Below, one piece after another: positions 1 through 7,277 of a DNA stretch of 7,589 bases. The notes beneath the pieces were generated by a model, which was not told where the DNA came from, ran no database searches, and saw only the letters and a list, made by a program, of their open reading frames with translations. Made by a program: the position numbers and the translations under genes. Position 1 is the first letter of the stretch; each line of letters starts with the position of its first letter. Source of the stretch: an uncultured Ruminococcus sp. (GTDB lineage Bacteria; Bacillota; Clostridia; Oscillospirales; Acutalibacteraceae); NCBI GenBank assembly GCA_946414115.1, contig CAMKNF010000097.1, forward strand, positions 1-7,589, read 5' to 3'.

Positions 1-46
1 ACCACCGAGATCTACACTCTTTCCCTACACGACGCTCTTCCGATCT
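1..46 (+). other. Illumina sequencing adapter (not genomic)
   Basis: These 46 bases match the 3' part of the Illumina TruSeq universal (P5-side) adapter, ending in the diagnostic GCTCTTCCGATCT. The same 46 bases occur in reverse complement at 7544-7589. The segment happens to be open in the frame of the downstream NRPS gene, so it can be mistaken for coding sequence. Genuine sequence starts at 47. Confidence 0.98.
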
Positions 47-1177
47 GCAGATATGATGGATTTGTATCCTGCACTTACAACAGGTGCGGCTGTCCATATC
101 ATTGACGAAGCAATCCGTCTTGACCTTGTAGCTATTGACAAGTACTTTAATGAAAACAAAATTACTCACAGCTTTATGACAACGCAGGTTGGCAGACAGT
201 TTGCTGTTGAAATCGACAACAGTTCAATAAGTGAATTGTCCGTTGGCGGCGAAAAGCTTGTGCCGCTTGCTCCTCCGAAAAATCATAAGATGATAAATCT
301 TTACGGCCCTACCGAAAGCACAGTTTGTATAACCGCATTTGAACTTGACAGGCTTTATGACAGAGTGCCAATCGGAAAGGCGCTTGACAACACAAAGCTT
401 TATGTTGTTGATAAGCAGGGCAGACGTTTGCCGCCCTGTGTTCCGGGTGAATTATGGGTAGCAGGTCACGGAGTGTCGAGAGGTTATCTCAACCGCCCCG
501 AACAGAACGAAAAAGCCTTTATCAAAAATCCTTTTACCGATGAAAAGGGCTACGAAAGAGTTTACAGAACAGGCGATATAGTGCGTTTTCTTCCTGACGG
601 CAATATAGACTTTGTCGGCAGAAACGACGGTCAGGTTAAAATCAGAGGCTTCAGAATAGAGCTTTCCGAGGTTGAGCGCATTATACGTGAATTTGAGGGC
701 ATAAAAGACGCAACCGTTGCGGCATTTGATGAGCCGGGCGGAGGAAAATTTATTGCGGCTTACGTTGTTTCGGACAGCAAGGTAGATATTCAGAAACTCA
801 ATGAATTTATCCTTGAAAACAAACCGCCGTATATGGTGCCTGCCGTTACAATGCAGATTGACAAAATACCTCTTAATCAGAATCAGAAGGTCAACAAGCG
901 TGCATTGCCGAAGCCTGAAAAGAAAGCACAGAACAGCGAAACGTCATCAAAGCCAATGACCTTGCTTGAAAAGAAGATTCACTCAATTATTGCTAAAATT
1001 CTCGGAAACGATAATTTCAGCGTTACTGAAAATCTTTTGTTTGCAGGACTGAATTCTCTGTCGGTAATTAAGCTTGCGGTTGAACTTCATAAGGAGTTTG
1101 GTTTTGAGGCTAATGTGAAGCAGATGATGAAGGAATGTTCGGTTATCTCTATTGAGGATCAACTTCAGGAATACCTT
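47..1177 (+). other. NRPS module 1 remnant: partial adenylation domain A1 plus carrier T1
   Basis: A1 begins within core motif A4 and keeps A5 (NLYGPTE, 82-88), A6 (GELWVAGHGVSRGYLNRP, 132-149), A7 (YRTGD, 171-175), A8 (GRNDGQVKIRGFRIELSEVE, 189-208) and A10, where the usual NGK is NQK (277-279) with the catalytic lysine kept. Aligning by eye to GrsA gives specificity positions 236 Ala, 239 Met, 278 Phe, 299 Ser, 301 Gly, 322 Leu, 330 Val, 331 Cys, 517 Lys. Position 235 (normally Asp) falls in the lost part. The pocket looks hydrophobic, but I recognise no exact substrate. T1 has its attachment serine at 335. Confidence 0.85.
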
Positions 1178-4100
1178 ATGAGCGGAGCATTGGCAAAGAA
1201 TACGGCTGAAACAAAGCAAAAAGCTTACAAGTCTTTGTATCCTCTGTCAAAGACGCAGTTGGGTGTATATCTTGACTGTATGAAAAATCCGTACACTACG
1301 CTCTATAACATTCCGTCAATTCTTAAATTCACAAAGTCAATAAACGCAGAAAAGCTTGCTGAAAGTGTTAAAAAGGTTATTCTTGCGCATCCGTATATAT
1401 TCACACATCTTACAACGCAAAACGATGATGTGGAGCAGGTTTATCCTGACAACAGGCAGCTTGATATTCCCGTAAAGAAAATGACCGAAAACGAGCTTGA
1501 ACTCTTAAAGAAAGAATTTGTCAAGCCGTTTAACTTCTCTAAATCGCCTCTGTTCAGAATCCTTGTTGTTGAAACAGAGATAAATGTTTATCTTTTCGCT
1601 GATTTTCATCATATTATTTTTGACGGTGCGTCTTACAATATATTTTTGAATCAGCTCAAAGCGGCATATGAGGGCGCTGAAATCAAGCCGGAGGATTATA
1701 CATATTTTGACTATGTTGATGACGAAATCAAAGATGAAAGCAGTGAAGAATACAGCAAGGCTGAAAAATTCTTTGATGATATGATGAAGAATTTTGAGTC
1801 GGCGTCCGAAATAACTCCCGATTTAGGCTCACAGGGAGATAACGGCAAGCTTGCGGAAGTTAGTGTTCCATTTGATTTATCACAGATAGAAGCTTTCTGT
1901 AATAAAAACGGTGTTACACCTGCACAGCTTTTCCTTGCCTCCGCTTTCTATTCAGTGTCACGCTTTACAAATTCAAGAAACGTATATCTCAGCACAATCA
2001 GCAACGGCAGAAGCGATATGCGCCTGACGGATTGCTTTGGTATGTTTGTTAAAACATTACCTCTCGGAATTGAAATTGAAGATATTTCGGCACTTGAATT
2101 TGTCAAAAAGAGCAAATCTGTTTTTACGGGCGCAATAGAAAATGAAATTTATCCTTATTCAAAGATTTGTTCAAAATATGGTTTTGCACCGAATATAATG
2201 TACGAATATCAGATTGGTGTAACGGACGATTTGAAAATCGACGGCGAAGCAGTTGAGCGAAATTTCTTTGATATGGAAATTACCAAGTTTAAAACTGCAA
2301 TTTATATTGAAAATTATAAAAATCAGCCCTGTGTTGTTGTCCGTTACAACGAAGAACTTTACAGTAAAGATTTGATGCAGACGCTTGTAAAATCAATTTT
2401 CAATACTACTATGCATATTGTTTCTGCTCCTGACAGCAGAATAAGGAAAATCTCACTGCTTGATGACAGTCAGCTTGACAAGCTGAAAAGCTTTTCCTTA
2501 ACAAGTATTGCTCCTGTTGAAACAAAGCTCCTGCATAAAATGTTTGAGAATCAGGTTGAAAAAACTCCCGACAACAATGCAATTACTGCCTGTGACGGAA
2601 CGCTTACATACAGAGAGCTTAACCGCCGTGCAAATGTTACTGCAAACGAGCTTATTGCAAGAGGTCTGAAAAAGGGCGGAAGAGTTGTTGTGCTGCTTAG
2701 CAGAACCTCAAAAATTTTCTCAACCATTTTCGGTATCCTCAAAGCAGGCGGTGCGTTTATTCCAACCTGTCCCGACTATCCGCAGGAAAGAATCAACAGC
2801 ATTATCGAGGACAGTGAGGCTGACTTCGTAGTAACCGAGGGCGAGCTTGTTAATGCTTACGATAAAACGATAGATGTGGATTTGCTTTTAGACGGTGAAA
2901 ATTGCGAAACACCTCAGGTTGACGTAAGTCCCGAGGATTTGGCTTATCTTATTTACACATCAGGCTCAACAGGAAAGCCAAAGGGCGTTATGCTAAGGCA
3001 TATCGGAATAGCAAACTATTTAAGTTATAGCGATGCAAACCCTCAGGTAAAGTATATTGTTGATAATTGCAAAGCTTACGGCTCTGTAACTACAGTATCA
3101 TTTGATATGTCGCTTAAGGAAACAGCGCTTTCATTATGCAATGGTCTGACGCTTGTCTTTGCAAGCGATGAACAGACGGTTAACCCGATTGCTCTTGCAA
3201 AATTTCTTAAAGAGAATAGCGTTGATGCGTTTAACTCAACTCCATCAAGGCTCTTGCAGTATATGGAGCTTGATGAATTTGCAGATGTGATGGCTGACTG
3301 TAAGGTTATTCTTTCGGGCGGCGAGAAATATACTTATAAGCTCCTGAAGCTTCTTCGTGAAAAAACCAATGCAAAAATTCTTAATACATACGGACCAACC
3401 GAAATTACAGTTTCGTCAAACTGTAAAGACCTGACAAACGCTGATGAAATTTCAGTCGGAAAGCCGCTTCTGAACTATGTGGAGCATATAGTTGACGTTG
3501 ACAATAATCTGCTTCCTGTCGGAGTGGTGGGTGAACTTCTGATTTCAGGAATAGGAGTTGCACTCGGCTACAATAAACTTCCTGAGCAGACGAAAAAGGC
3601 GTTTATTGAATTTAACGGCGAAAGAACCTATCGTTCGGGCGACTACGCCAAGTGGACTGGAAATGGTGATGTTGTAATACTCGGCAGAACCGATAATCAG
3701 GTTAAGCTCAGAGGTCTGAGAATTGAGCTCGGCGAAATCGAAAAACGCCTGTCAGACATTAACGGCATCAAGAGCGCAGTTGCTTTAATAAGAAAGGTGA
3801 ACAATGCTGACGCTATATGTGCCTACTACACATCGGATATTCAGCTTGATGCAGAATTTATCAAAAATGAGCTTAAGAAATCCTTGACTGAATATATGGT
3901 TCCTGCGGCATATGTTCAGCTTTCTGAAATGCCGCTTACCCCTAACGGCAAAATCAACACCAAGCTTTTGCCCGAGCCTCAGTCGTCCGAAAAGAAATCA
4001 GGAGCTAAACCGACGACTGCTCTTGAAAAAACTATGTGCAATATATTCTCAAAGGTTCTGGAGCTTGATAAGGTTTACGCCGATGATAATTTCTTTGATA

Positions 4101-5440
4101 TAGGCGGCAGCTCGCTTACTGTAACAAGGGTGATTATTCTTGCGAACAAGAGCGGTATAGAGATTGCGTACGGCGACGTATTTGAAAACCCGACTTCGGC
4201 CGCACTTGCAAAGCTTTGTGAAAAGGACGCTGTGAAGAACGACTTTGAAGATTTGGGCAACTATGATTACAGCAATATTGAAAATGTGTTGCTTGAAAAT
4301 AATCTTGACAGCTTCAAAAACGGAGATATGCAGGAGATAGGCGATGTGCTCCTCACAGGTGCCGCAGGCTTCCTTGGCATACATATTCTTTATGAACTGC
4401 TCCACAGATACAGCGGCAAGGTTTACTGTCTGTTGCGTGACAAGCATAACAATCCCGCAGAGGACAGACTTAATATGATTTACTTCTATTATTTTGAAGA
4501 AAGTCTGAAAGAAAAATATTCCGACAGATTAACTGTCTTAAGCGGAGATGTCACTGACAGAGAGTCGTTTGACAAGTTCCTTGATTTCAATATTGATACT
4601 GTTATTAACTGCGCCGCAAATGTAAAGCACTTTTCAAAGGGAACGGATATTGAAGATGTCAATTTGTACGGAACGCTTAATGTAATTGATTTCTGTAAGC
4701 AGGCAGATGCACGTCTTATTCACGTTTCAACAATGAGCGTCGGCGGAATATTTGTAGGCGAGCAGGGAGAGGTAACTCACCTGGAGGAAAATCAGCTTTA
4801 TTTCGGACAGCAGGCAACGTCTAAGTACACGCTTTCAAAGTTCCTTGCCGAAAGGGCAATTCTTGAAGAGGTTTCAAAAGGCTTTAATGCAAAAATTATG
4901 CGTGTCGGTACGCTTTCCGCAAGAAACAGCGACGGCGAGTATCAGATTAACTTTACCACAAACACATTTATGGGCAGGCTCAAATCCAATATTATCATCG
5001 GAAAATATCCGTATGATATGATAGAAATGCCGTTTGAGCTTTCTCCGATAGATTTTGTTGCAAAAGCAATCCTCCTTCTGTCACAGACTCCAAAGAACTG
5101 CACTGTATTCCACCCGTTCAATAATCATATGCTGATGATGGGCGACCTGTATATGGAGATGGATAGAATCGGACTTCACTCGCAGGCATCAGAAACAGAG
5201 GAATACGAAAAGGCTCTTGAAGAAGCAAAGCAAAATCCCGAAAAGGCAAAAATTCTTTCCAGTATGCTTGCCTACCAGAATATGGCGCACGGTCAAAAGA
5301 TATTCTCCGTTGGAAAGAGCAATAAATACACCATGCAGGTGCTCTACAGAATGGGATTCCGCTGGCCTGTGACATCGCTTGACTATATGAAACGCTTTAT
5401 CAGTGCACTCCGAGGACTTGGCTTCTTTGATTTTAGCTAA
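47..5440 (+). CDS. Nonribosomal peptide synthetase, A-T-C-A-T-reductase, 5' truncated
   Basis: This is the C-terminal part of a modular peptide synthetase, 1797 codons in the insert. Residue numbers here count Met at 53 as 1. Order: partial A1 (1-290), T1 (303-375, phosphopantetheine Ser335 in GLNSL), C2 (395-815, HHIIFDG at 519-525), A2 (825-1310), T2 (1320-1390, Ser1354 in GGSSL), reductase (1428-1795). The enzyme activates amino acids as adenylates, holds them on carrier-domain thioesters, forms a peptide bond and releases the product by NAD(P)H reduction. No thioesterase or epimerase is visible, so an L-residue donor is expected for C2. The Met-Met at 53-58 is not a start: it lies inside A1 core motif A4, has no ribosome site, and the frame runs into adapter. 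The stop is TAA with no obvious terminator after it. The domain assignment is secure; the product is inferred. Confidence 0.96.
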   Translation, partial: ADMMDLYPALTTGAAVHIIDEAIRLDLVAIDKYFNENKITHSFMTTQVGRQFAVEIDNSSISELSVGGEKLVPLAPPKNHKMINLYGPTESTVCITAFELDRLYDRVPIGKALDNTKLYVVDKQGRRLPPCVPGELWVAGHGVSRGYLNRPEQNEKAFIKNPFTDEKGYERVYRTGDIVRFLPDGNIDFVGRNDGQVKIRGFRIELSEVERIIREFEGIKDATVAAFDEPGGGKFIAAYVVSDSKVDIQKLNEFILENKPPYMVPAVTMQIDKIPLNQNQKVNKRALPKPEKKAQNSETSSKPMTLLEKKIHSIIAKILGNDNFSVTENLLFAGLNSLSVIKLAVELHKEFGFEANVKQMMKECSVISIEDQLQEYLMSGALAKNTAETKQKAYKSLYPLSKTQLGVYLDCMKNPYTTLYNIPSILKFTKSINAEKLAESVKKVILAHPYIFTHLTTQNDDVEQVYPDNRQLDIPVKKMTENELELLKKEFVKPFNFSKSPLFRILVVETEINVYLFADFHHIIFDGASYNIFLNQLKAAYEGAEIKPEDYTYFDYVDDEIKDESSEEYSKAEKFFDDMMKNFESASEITPDLGSQGDNGKLAEVSVPFDLSQIEAFCNKNGVTPAQLFLASAFYSVSRFTNSRNVYLSTISNGRSDMRLTDCFGMFVKTLPLGIEIEDISALEFVKKSKSVFTGAIENEIYPYSKICSKYGFAPNIMYEYQIGVTDDLKIDGEAVERNFFDMEITKFKTAIYIENYKNQPCVVVRYNEELYSKDLMQTLVKSIFNTTMHIVSAPDSRIRKISLLDDSQLDKLKSFSLTSIAPVETKLLHKMFENQVEKTPDNNAITACDGTLTYRELNRRANVTANELIARGLKKGGRVVVLLSRTSKIFSTIFGILKAGGAFIPTCPDYPQERINSIIEDSEADFVVTEGELVNAYDKTIDVDLLLDGENCETPQVDVSPEDLAYLIYTSGSTGKPKGVMLRHIGIANYLSYSDANPQVKYIVDNCKAYGSVTTVSFDMSLKETALSLCNGLTLVFASDEQTVNPIALAKFLKENSVDAFNSTPSRLLQYMELDEFADVMADCKVILSGGEKYTYKLLKLLREKTNAKILNTYGPTEITVSSNCKDLTNADEISVGKPLLNYVEHIVDVDNNLLPVGVVGELLISGIGVALGYNKLPEQTKKAFIEFNGERTYRSGDYAKWTGNGDVVILGRTDNQVKLRGLRIELGEIEKRLSDINGIKSAVALIRKVNNADAICAYYTSDIQLDAEFIKNELKKSLTEYMVPAAYVQLSEMPLTPNGKINTKLLPEPQSSEKKSGAKPTTALEKTMCNIFSKVLELDKVYADDNFFDIGGSSLTVTRVIILANKSGIEIAYGDVFENPTSAALAKLCEKDAVKNDFEDLGNYDYSNIENVLLENNLDSFKNGDMQEIGDVLLTGAAGFLGIHILYELLHRYSGKVYCLLRDKHNNPAEDRLNMIYFYYFEESLKEKYSDRLTVLSGDVTDRESFDKFLDFNIDTVINCAANVKHFSKGTDIEDVNLYGTLNVIDFCKQADARLIHVSTMSVGGIFVGEQGEVTHLEENQLYFGQQATSKYTLSKFLAERAILEEVSKGFNAKIMRVGTLSARNSDGEYQINFTTNTFMGRLKSNIIIGKYPYDMIEMPFELSPIDFVAKAILLLSQTPKNCTVFHPFNNHMLMMGDLYMEMDRIGLHSQASETEEYEKALEEAKQNPEKAKILSSMLAYQNMAHGQKIFSVGKSNKYTMQVLYRMGFRWPVTSLDYMKRFISALRGLGFFDFS
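1235..4222 (+). other. NRPS module 2: condensation C2, adenylation A2, carrier T2
   Basis: C2 opens with a C1-like YPLSKTQLGVYL (396-407), has the intact active-site HHxxxDG (His520 is the catalytic second His) and a C5-like FGMFVKTLPL (662-671). It follows a carrier without an epimerase, as in LCL domains. A2 is complete: A3 YTSGSTGKPKG (968-978), A5 NTYGPTE (1111-1117), A7 YRSGD (1193-1197), A8 GRTDNQVKLRGLRIELGEIE (1211-1230), A10 NGK with Lys1300. By-eye Stachelhaus code is D1018 M1019 K1022 N1061 L1087 G1089 T1112 V1120 S1121 K1300 (DMKNLGTVSK). Lys at position 239 resembles some glutamate-activating pockets, so an acidic residue is a tentative guess. T2 carries Ser1354. Confidence 0.88.
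4334..5437 (+). other. C-terminal thioester reductase (R) domain of the NRPS
   Basis: About 370 residues of an extended short-chain dehydrogenase fold. The Rossmann nucleotide-binding motif TGAAGFLG is at 1435-1442. Later come the SDV-type GDVTD segment (1498-1502), NCAANVKHF (1519-1527), a Ser/Thr-rich VSTMS (1558-1562), and the catalytic Tyr1592 and Lys1596 (YTLSK, YxxxK). This matches the terminal reductases of NRPSs and carboxylic acid reductases, which take the carrier-bound thioester to an aldehyde and sometimes on to the alcohol. Its presence at the very end, in place of a thioesterase, is the main clue to the product. Two- versus four-electron reduction cannot be told from sequence. 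Confidence 0.93.
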
Positions 5441-5444
5441 TTTA

Positions 5445-5473
5445 TTGCATTTTATTCATATGTATGTTATAAT
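5445..5473 (+). promoter_or_regulatory. Sigma-70-type promoter of the amide hydrolase gene
   Basis: The -35 TTGCAT (5445-5450) and a perfect -10 TATAAT (5468-5473) are separated by exactly 17 bases, and a TG one base before the -10 (5465-5466) makes it an extended -10. Transcription would start near 5480, leaving a leader of about 105 bases. This implies the hydrolase can be expressed apart from the NRPS, although no terminator separates them, so read-through is also possible. Confidence 0.75.
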
Positions 5474-5518
5474 ATTATTCGAAACGAACGATTTAAATGG
5501 GAAAGAAGGGGGCTTATG

Positions 5519-5547
5519 TAATTGATTAAGAAATATAAAATCAATTA
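5519..5547 (+). promoter_or_regulatory. Inverted repeat in the hydrolase leader
   Basis: Perfect 9-base arms TAATTGATT (5519-5527) and AATCAATTA (5539-5547) are separated by 11 AT-rich bases. It lies downstream of the predicted transcription start and could be a repressor operator or a weak RNA hairpin. There is no T-tract, so it is not an intrinsic terminator. Function is unknown. Confidence 0.45.
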
Positions 5548-5552
5548 ACAGA

Positions 5553-5566
5553 TGGTATCTATACCA
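5553..5566 (+). promoter_or_regulatory. Short dyad TGGTAT-CT-ATACCA before the hydrolase ribosome site
   Basis: Perfect 6-base arms with a 2-base centre, too tight for an RNA hairpin but typical of a protein-binding half-site pair. It ends eight bases before the AGGAGG ribosome site of the hydrolase gene. It may be chance; the evidence is symmetry and position only. Confidence 0.35.
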
Positions 5567-5586
5567 AGCCAAAAGGAGGAAATGAT

Positions 5587-6708
5587 ATGAATAAAGTTAT
5601 GAAGCGTATTTTGCAAGTTTTGTTGGTGCTTTTGTCGCTTGTTGTAATAGCCGCAGTTGCGTTTTTGGTGCTGTATTTTACCAGAATCCAGACCTTCAGC
5701 AGTATTGAGAAGCTTACAGATTATGAGGATGGCTACAATCTCTATAGTATGGACGTCAAATACGATTACAATCTTGACAGTATTATCGATTACGGCATTA
5801 AGGACGATCAGACGATGATTGACGCAATTGTGAAAGAGGCAATGCCGCTGTTGCCTGTGAAGATCGAAGCCCCCAATTTCGGCTGTACGGCGCTTACACT
5901 GACCGATAAGGACGGCAACGTTCATATGGGACGTAATTACGATTTTAGTAAAGATACGTCTTCAATGTTGGTCTACTGCACTCCGAAGGACGGCTATAAA
6001 TCTATTGCCTTTGCGGCGCTTGACAATGCTTCGGCAAATGTGCCGGATGAGAATATCAAAAGTAAGCTGGCGAGCCTGACCGCACCGTTTATATGCCTTG
6101 ACGGTATGAACGAAAAGGGTGTGTCCATCGCCGTGCTGACGCTTGATAGTGAGCCTGTGCACCAGAACACAGGCAAGCCCGTAATTTCAACTACGCTTGC
6201 CATACGCCTTGTGCTTGACAGAGCGGCGACTACAGAGGAAGCGGTAGAGCTTTTGAAAAGCTATGATATGTTCGCTTCCAGCGGCAGAGACTATCATTTT
6301 TACATCACCGACGCATCAGGTGACGGCAGAGTAATAGAGTATGACATTAACGGCGAACCGAGAGAGCTTATAGATACTCCGTCAGAAGCGGTTACTAATT
6401 TCTTAATTCGTCATAAGGATGAGGTGCTTCCGAATCAGAAAAACGGTATCTACGGTCACGGCAGGGAACGCTATGATGCCGTGCTGAAGGTGATGGAGAC
6501 GGAAATAGGCAATTACACCAACGATACCGTGTGGAACGCAATGAAATCGGCGGCACAAGACCCCAACCCCGATGACATCACAAGCAACACACAATGGTCT
6601 ATTTCATATAACAATACTGACCTTACCGCCGAGATAGCCCTTCGTCGCCACTGGGATGACGTAACACGCTGCGAGCTGGAAAACAAGGTGACGACGCCGG
6701 TAAAATGA
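5587..6708 (+). CDS. Membrane-anchored Ntn amide hydrolase (choloylglycine hydrolase / C45-C59 superfamily)
   Basis: A 373-residue protein predicted to cleave (or form) linear amide bonds. A positively charged N-terminus (Lys3, Lys6, Arg7) precedes one hydrophobic segment (about 8-32), so the enzyme domain should lie outside the cell; no lipobox is seen. The candidate nucleophile is Cys100 in NFGCT. Arg116 and Asp119 of GRNYDF sit 16 and 19 residues later, the same spacing as Cys2, Arg18 and Asp21 of bile salt hydrolases. GMNEKG (173-178, Asn175), Asn271 in VTNF and Arg293/Arg295 in GHGRERYD fit the other conserved positions. Self-cleavage at Gly99-Cys100 would expose the N-terminal cysteine and free the domain from its anchor. 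The ATG start is fixed by AGGAGG (5574-5579) seven bases upstream. The gene follows the NRPS by 146 bp and may act on its peptide, but the substrate is unknown and bile salts are only one possibility. Confidence 0.88.
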   Translation: MNKVMKRILQVLLVLLSLVVIAAVAFLVLYFTRIQTFSSIEKLTDYEDGYNLYSMDVKYDYNLDSIIDYGIKDDQTMIDAIVKEAMPLLPVKIEAPNFGCTALTLTDKDGNVHMGRNYDFSKDTSSMLVYCTPKDGYKSIAFAALDNASANVPDENIKSKLASLTAPFICLDGMNEKGVSIAVLTLDSEPVHQNTGKPVISTTLAIRLVLDRAATTEEAVELLKSYDMFASSGRDYHFYITDASGDGRVIEYDINGEPRELIDTPSEAVTNFLIRHKDEVLPNQKNGIYGHGRERYDAVLKVMETEIGNYTNDTVWNAMKSAAQDPNPDDITSNTQWSISYNNTDLTAEIALRRHWDDVTRCELENKVTTPVK

Positions 6709-6763
6709 GCTGCACAAAGTATTCTGTAAAATAAAATTAAGCGAGTTGACGCATTCGCAAATT

Positions 6764-6806
6764 TCCCTCCTATCAGGTACAATGTATCTGACAGGAGGGA
6801 TTTTTT
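6764..6806 (+). terminator. Intrinsic terminator of the hydrolase transcript
   Basis: A long hairpin with arms 6764-6780 and 6784-6800 forms 17 pairs except one A-C mismatch (6772/6792) and one G-U, with a three-base loop and a GC-rich base (TCCCTCCT/AGGAGGGA). Six T residues follow at 6801-6806. It begins 56 bases after the hydrolase stop codon and separates this unit from the feo region. The other strand lacks a T-tract, so it should work in one direction only. Confidence 0.93.
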
Positions 6807-6871
6807 ACATTCAGGTTATCCCTTTTAGCTAAACGATAATTTAGCCGAGTGCCTCGGCGGGCAAATCGAGT

Positions 6872-7083
6872 GGAAAAGTTAGTTTGTTTGGAGAAAATTG
6901 TAGCCCGAATTTTAAGTTGATATATAGGTAAACGTTGATTTTTATAGTGTAGGGAACAACCCCTGTGTTGTTCCTACATAAGTTAGATGAACGACAGTTA
7001 GGAACGACACAGGGGTCGTTCCCTACGATTATAGAGGAAACGTCACCAATATATCAAAATTTGTTAAGCAAACAAACCTTTCC
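6872..7083. repeat. Fold-back (MITE-like) inverted-repeat element
   Basis: The centre is a near-perfect inverted repeat: arms 6949-6976 and 6999-7026 (28 bases each, two mismatches) around a 22-base loop, rich in AGGGAAC/GTTCCCT. Symmetry continues outward: TTGATATAT (6917-6925) faces ATATATCAA (7049-7057), GTTTGTTTG (6882-6890) faces CAAACAAAC (7069-7077), and GGAAAAG (6872-6878) faces CTTTCC (7078-7083). The left outer arm is about 20 bases longer. There is no coding capacity and I see no clear target-site duplication. This is the form of a non-autonomous or REP-like dispersed element; whether it is repeated elsewhere in the genome cannot be seen here. Confidence 0.72.
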
Positions 7084-7126
7084 AAACAACACGCAACATT
7101 ACAAATTCGGAGCGAAGCGACCATTA

Positions 7127-7152
7127 ATTCCGCATTCCTAATTCCTAATTCC
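7127..7152 (+). repeat. 7-bp tandem repeat (ATTCCTA)n
   Basis: ATTCCGC is followed by two exact ATTCCTA units and a partial ATTCC, about 3.7 copies in total. It lies between the fold-back element and the feo control region. It is a simple low-copy repeat with no sign of function. Confidence 0.7.
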
Positions 7153-7206
7153 ACATTTAATTATAGTTTGTCGTAAATTGCATTGTAATATTGCACAACA
7201 CATTTA

Positions 7207-7222
7207 GTTAGCAATGGCTAAC
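7207..7222. promoter_or_regulatory. Putative iron-regulator operator, site 1
   Basis: GTTAGC-AATG-GCTAAC, a perfect palindrome with 6-base arms and a 4-base centre. It is the same motif as sites 2 and 3 and lies about 55 bases upstream of the first -35 box. No convincing promoter overlaps it, so it may be an auxiliary or looping site, or the remnant of a duplicated control unit. Confidence 0.6.
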
Positions 7223-7277
7223 CAGATGTGTGACCTGCTGAAAATTTCGGATGAGCGGAAAAATTCTGAAAATAATA

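Larger units (their letters stand above)
6807..7206. other. Gene-free repeat-rich intergenic region
   Basis: No start/ribosome-site combination, long reading frame, tRNA or rRNA is visible on either strand. It holds a 10-bp palindrome TTTAGCTAAA (6824-6833), a GC-rich hairpin GCCGAG-TGC-CTCGGC (6844-6858, no T-tract), the 212-bp fold-back element and a 7-bp tandem repeat. The density of symmetric sequence suggests dispersed genomic repeats rather than regulation of a neighbour. Confidence 0.7.

Noticed and set aside
53..58. Met-Met as the NRPS start
   Set aside because: It lies within A-domain core motif A4, lacks a ribosome site, and the frame is continuous with real sequence at 47 and adapter before it.
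4049..4447. Minus-strand reading frame of 132 codons (and similar frames at 983-1219, 2551-2742, 5118-5375)
   Set aside because: They lie opposite well-supported NRPS domains, show no recognisable motif and have unlikely composition; they are antisense shadows.
5545..5925. Minus-strand 126-codon frame spanning the hydrolase 5' end
   Set aside because: It overlaps the hydrolase anchor region and its promoter-side leader, has no ribosome site, and is low-complexity His/Gln/Cys-rich shadow sequence.
5587..6708. Calling the hydrolase a bile salt hydrolase (bsh)
   Set aside because: Family residues fit, but bile salt hydrolases are cytoplasmic with Cys at position 2; this protein has a 99-residue membrane-anchored extension, so substrate cannot be assigned.
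6844..6858. GC-rich hairpin as a terminator
   Set aside because: No T-tract follows on either strand, and the hydrolase already has a strong terminator at 6764-6806.
6949..7026. CRISPR repeat or insertion-sequence end
   Set aside because: Only one inverted pair is present, with no regularly spaced direct repeats, no transposase and no cas gene.
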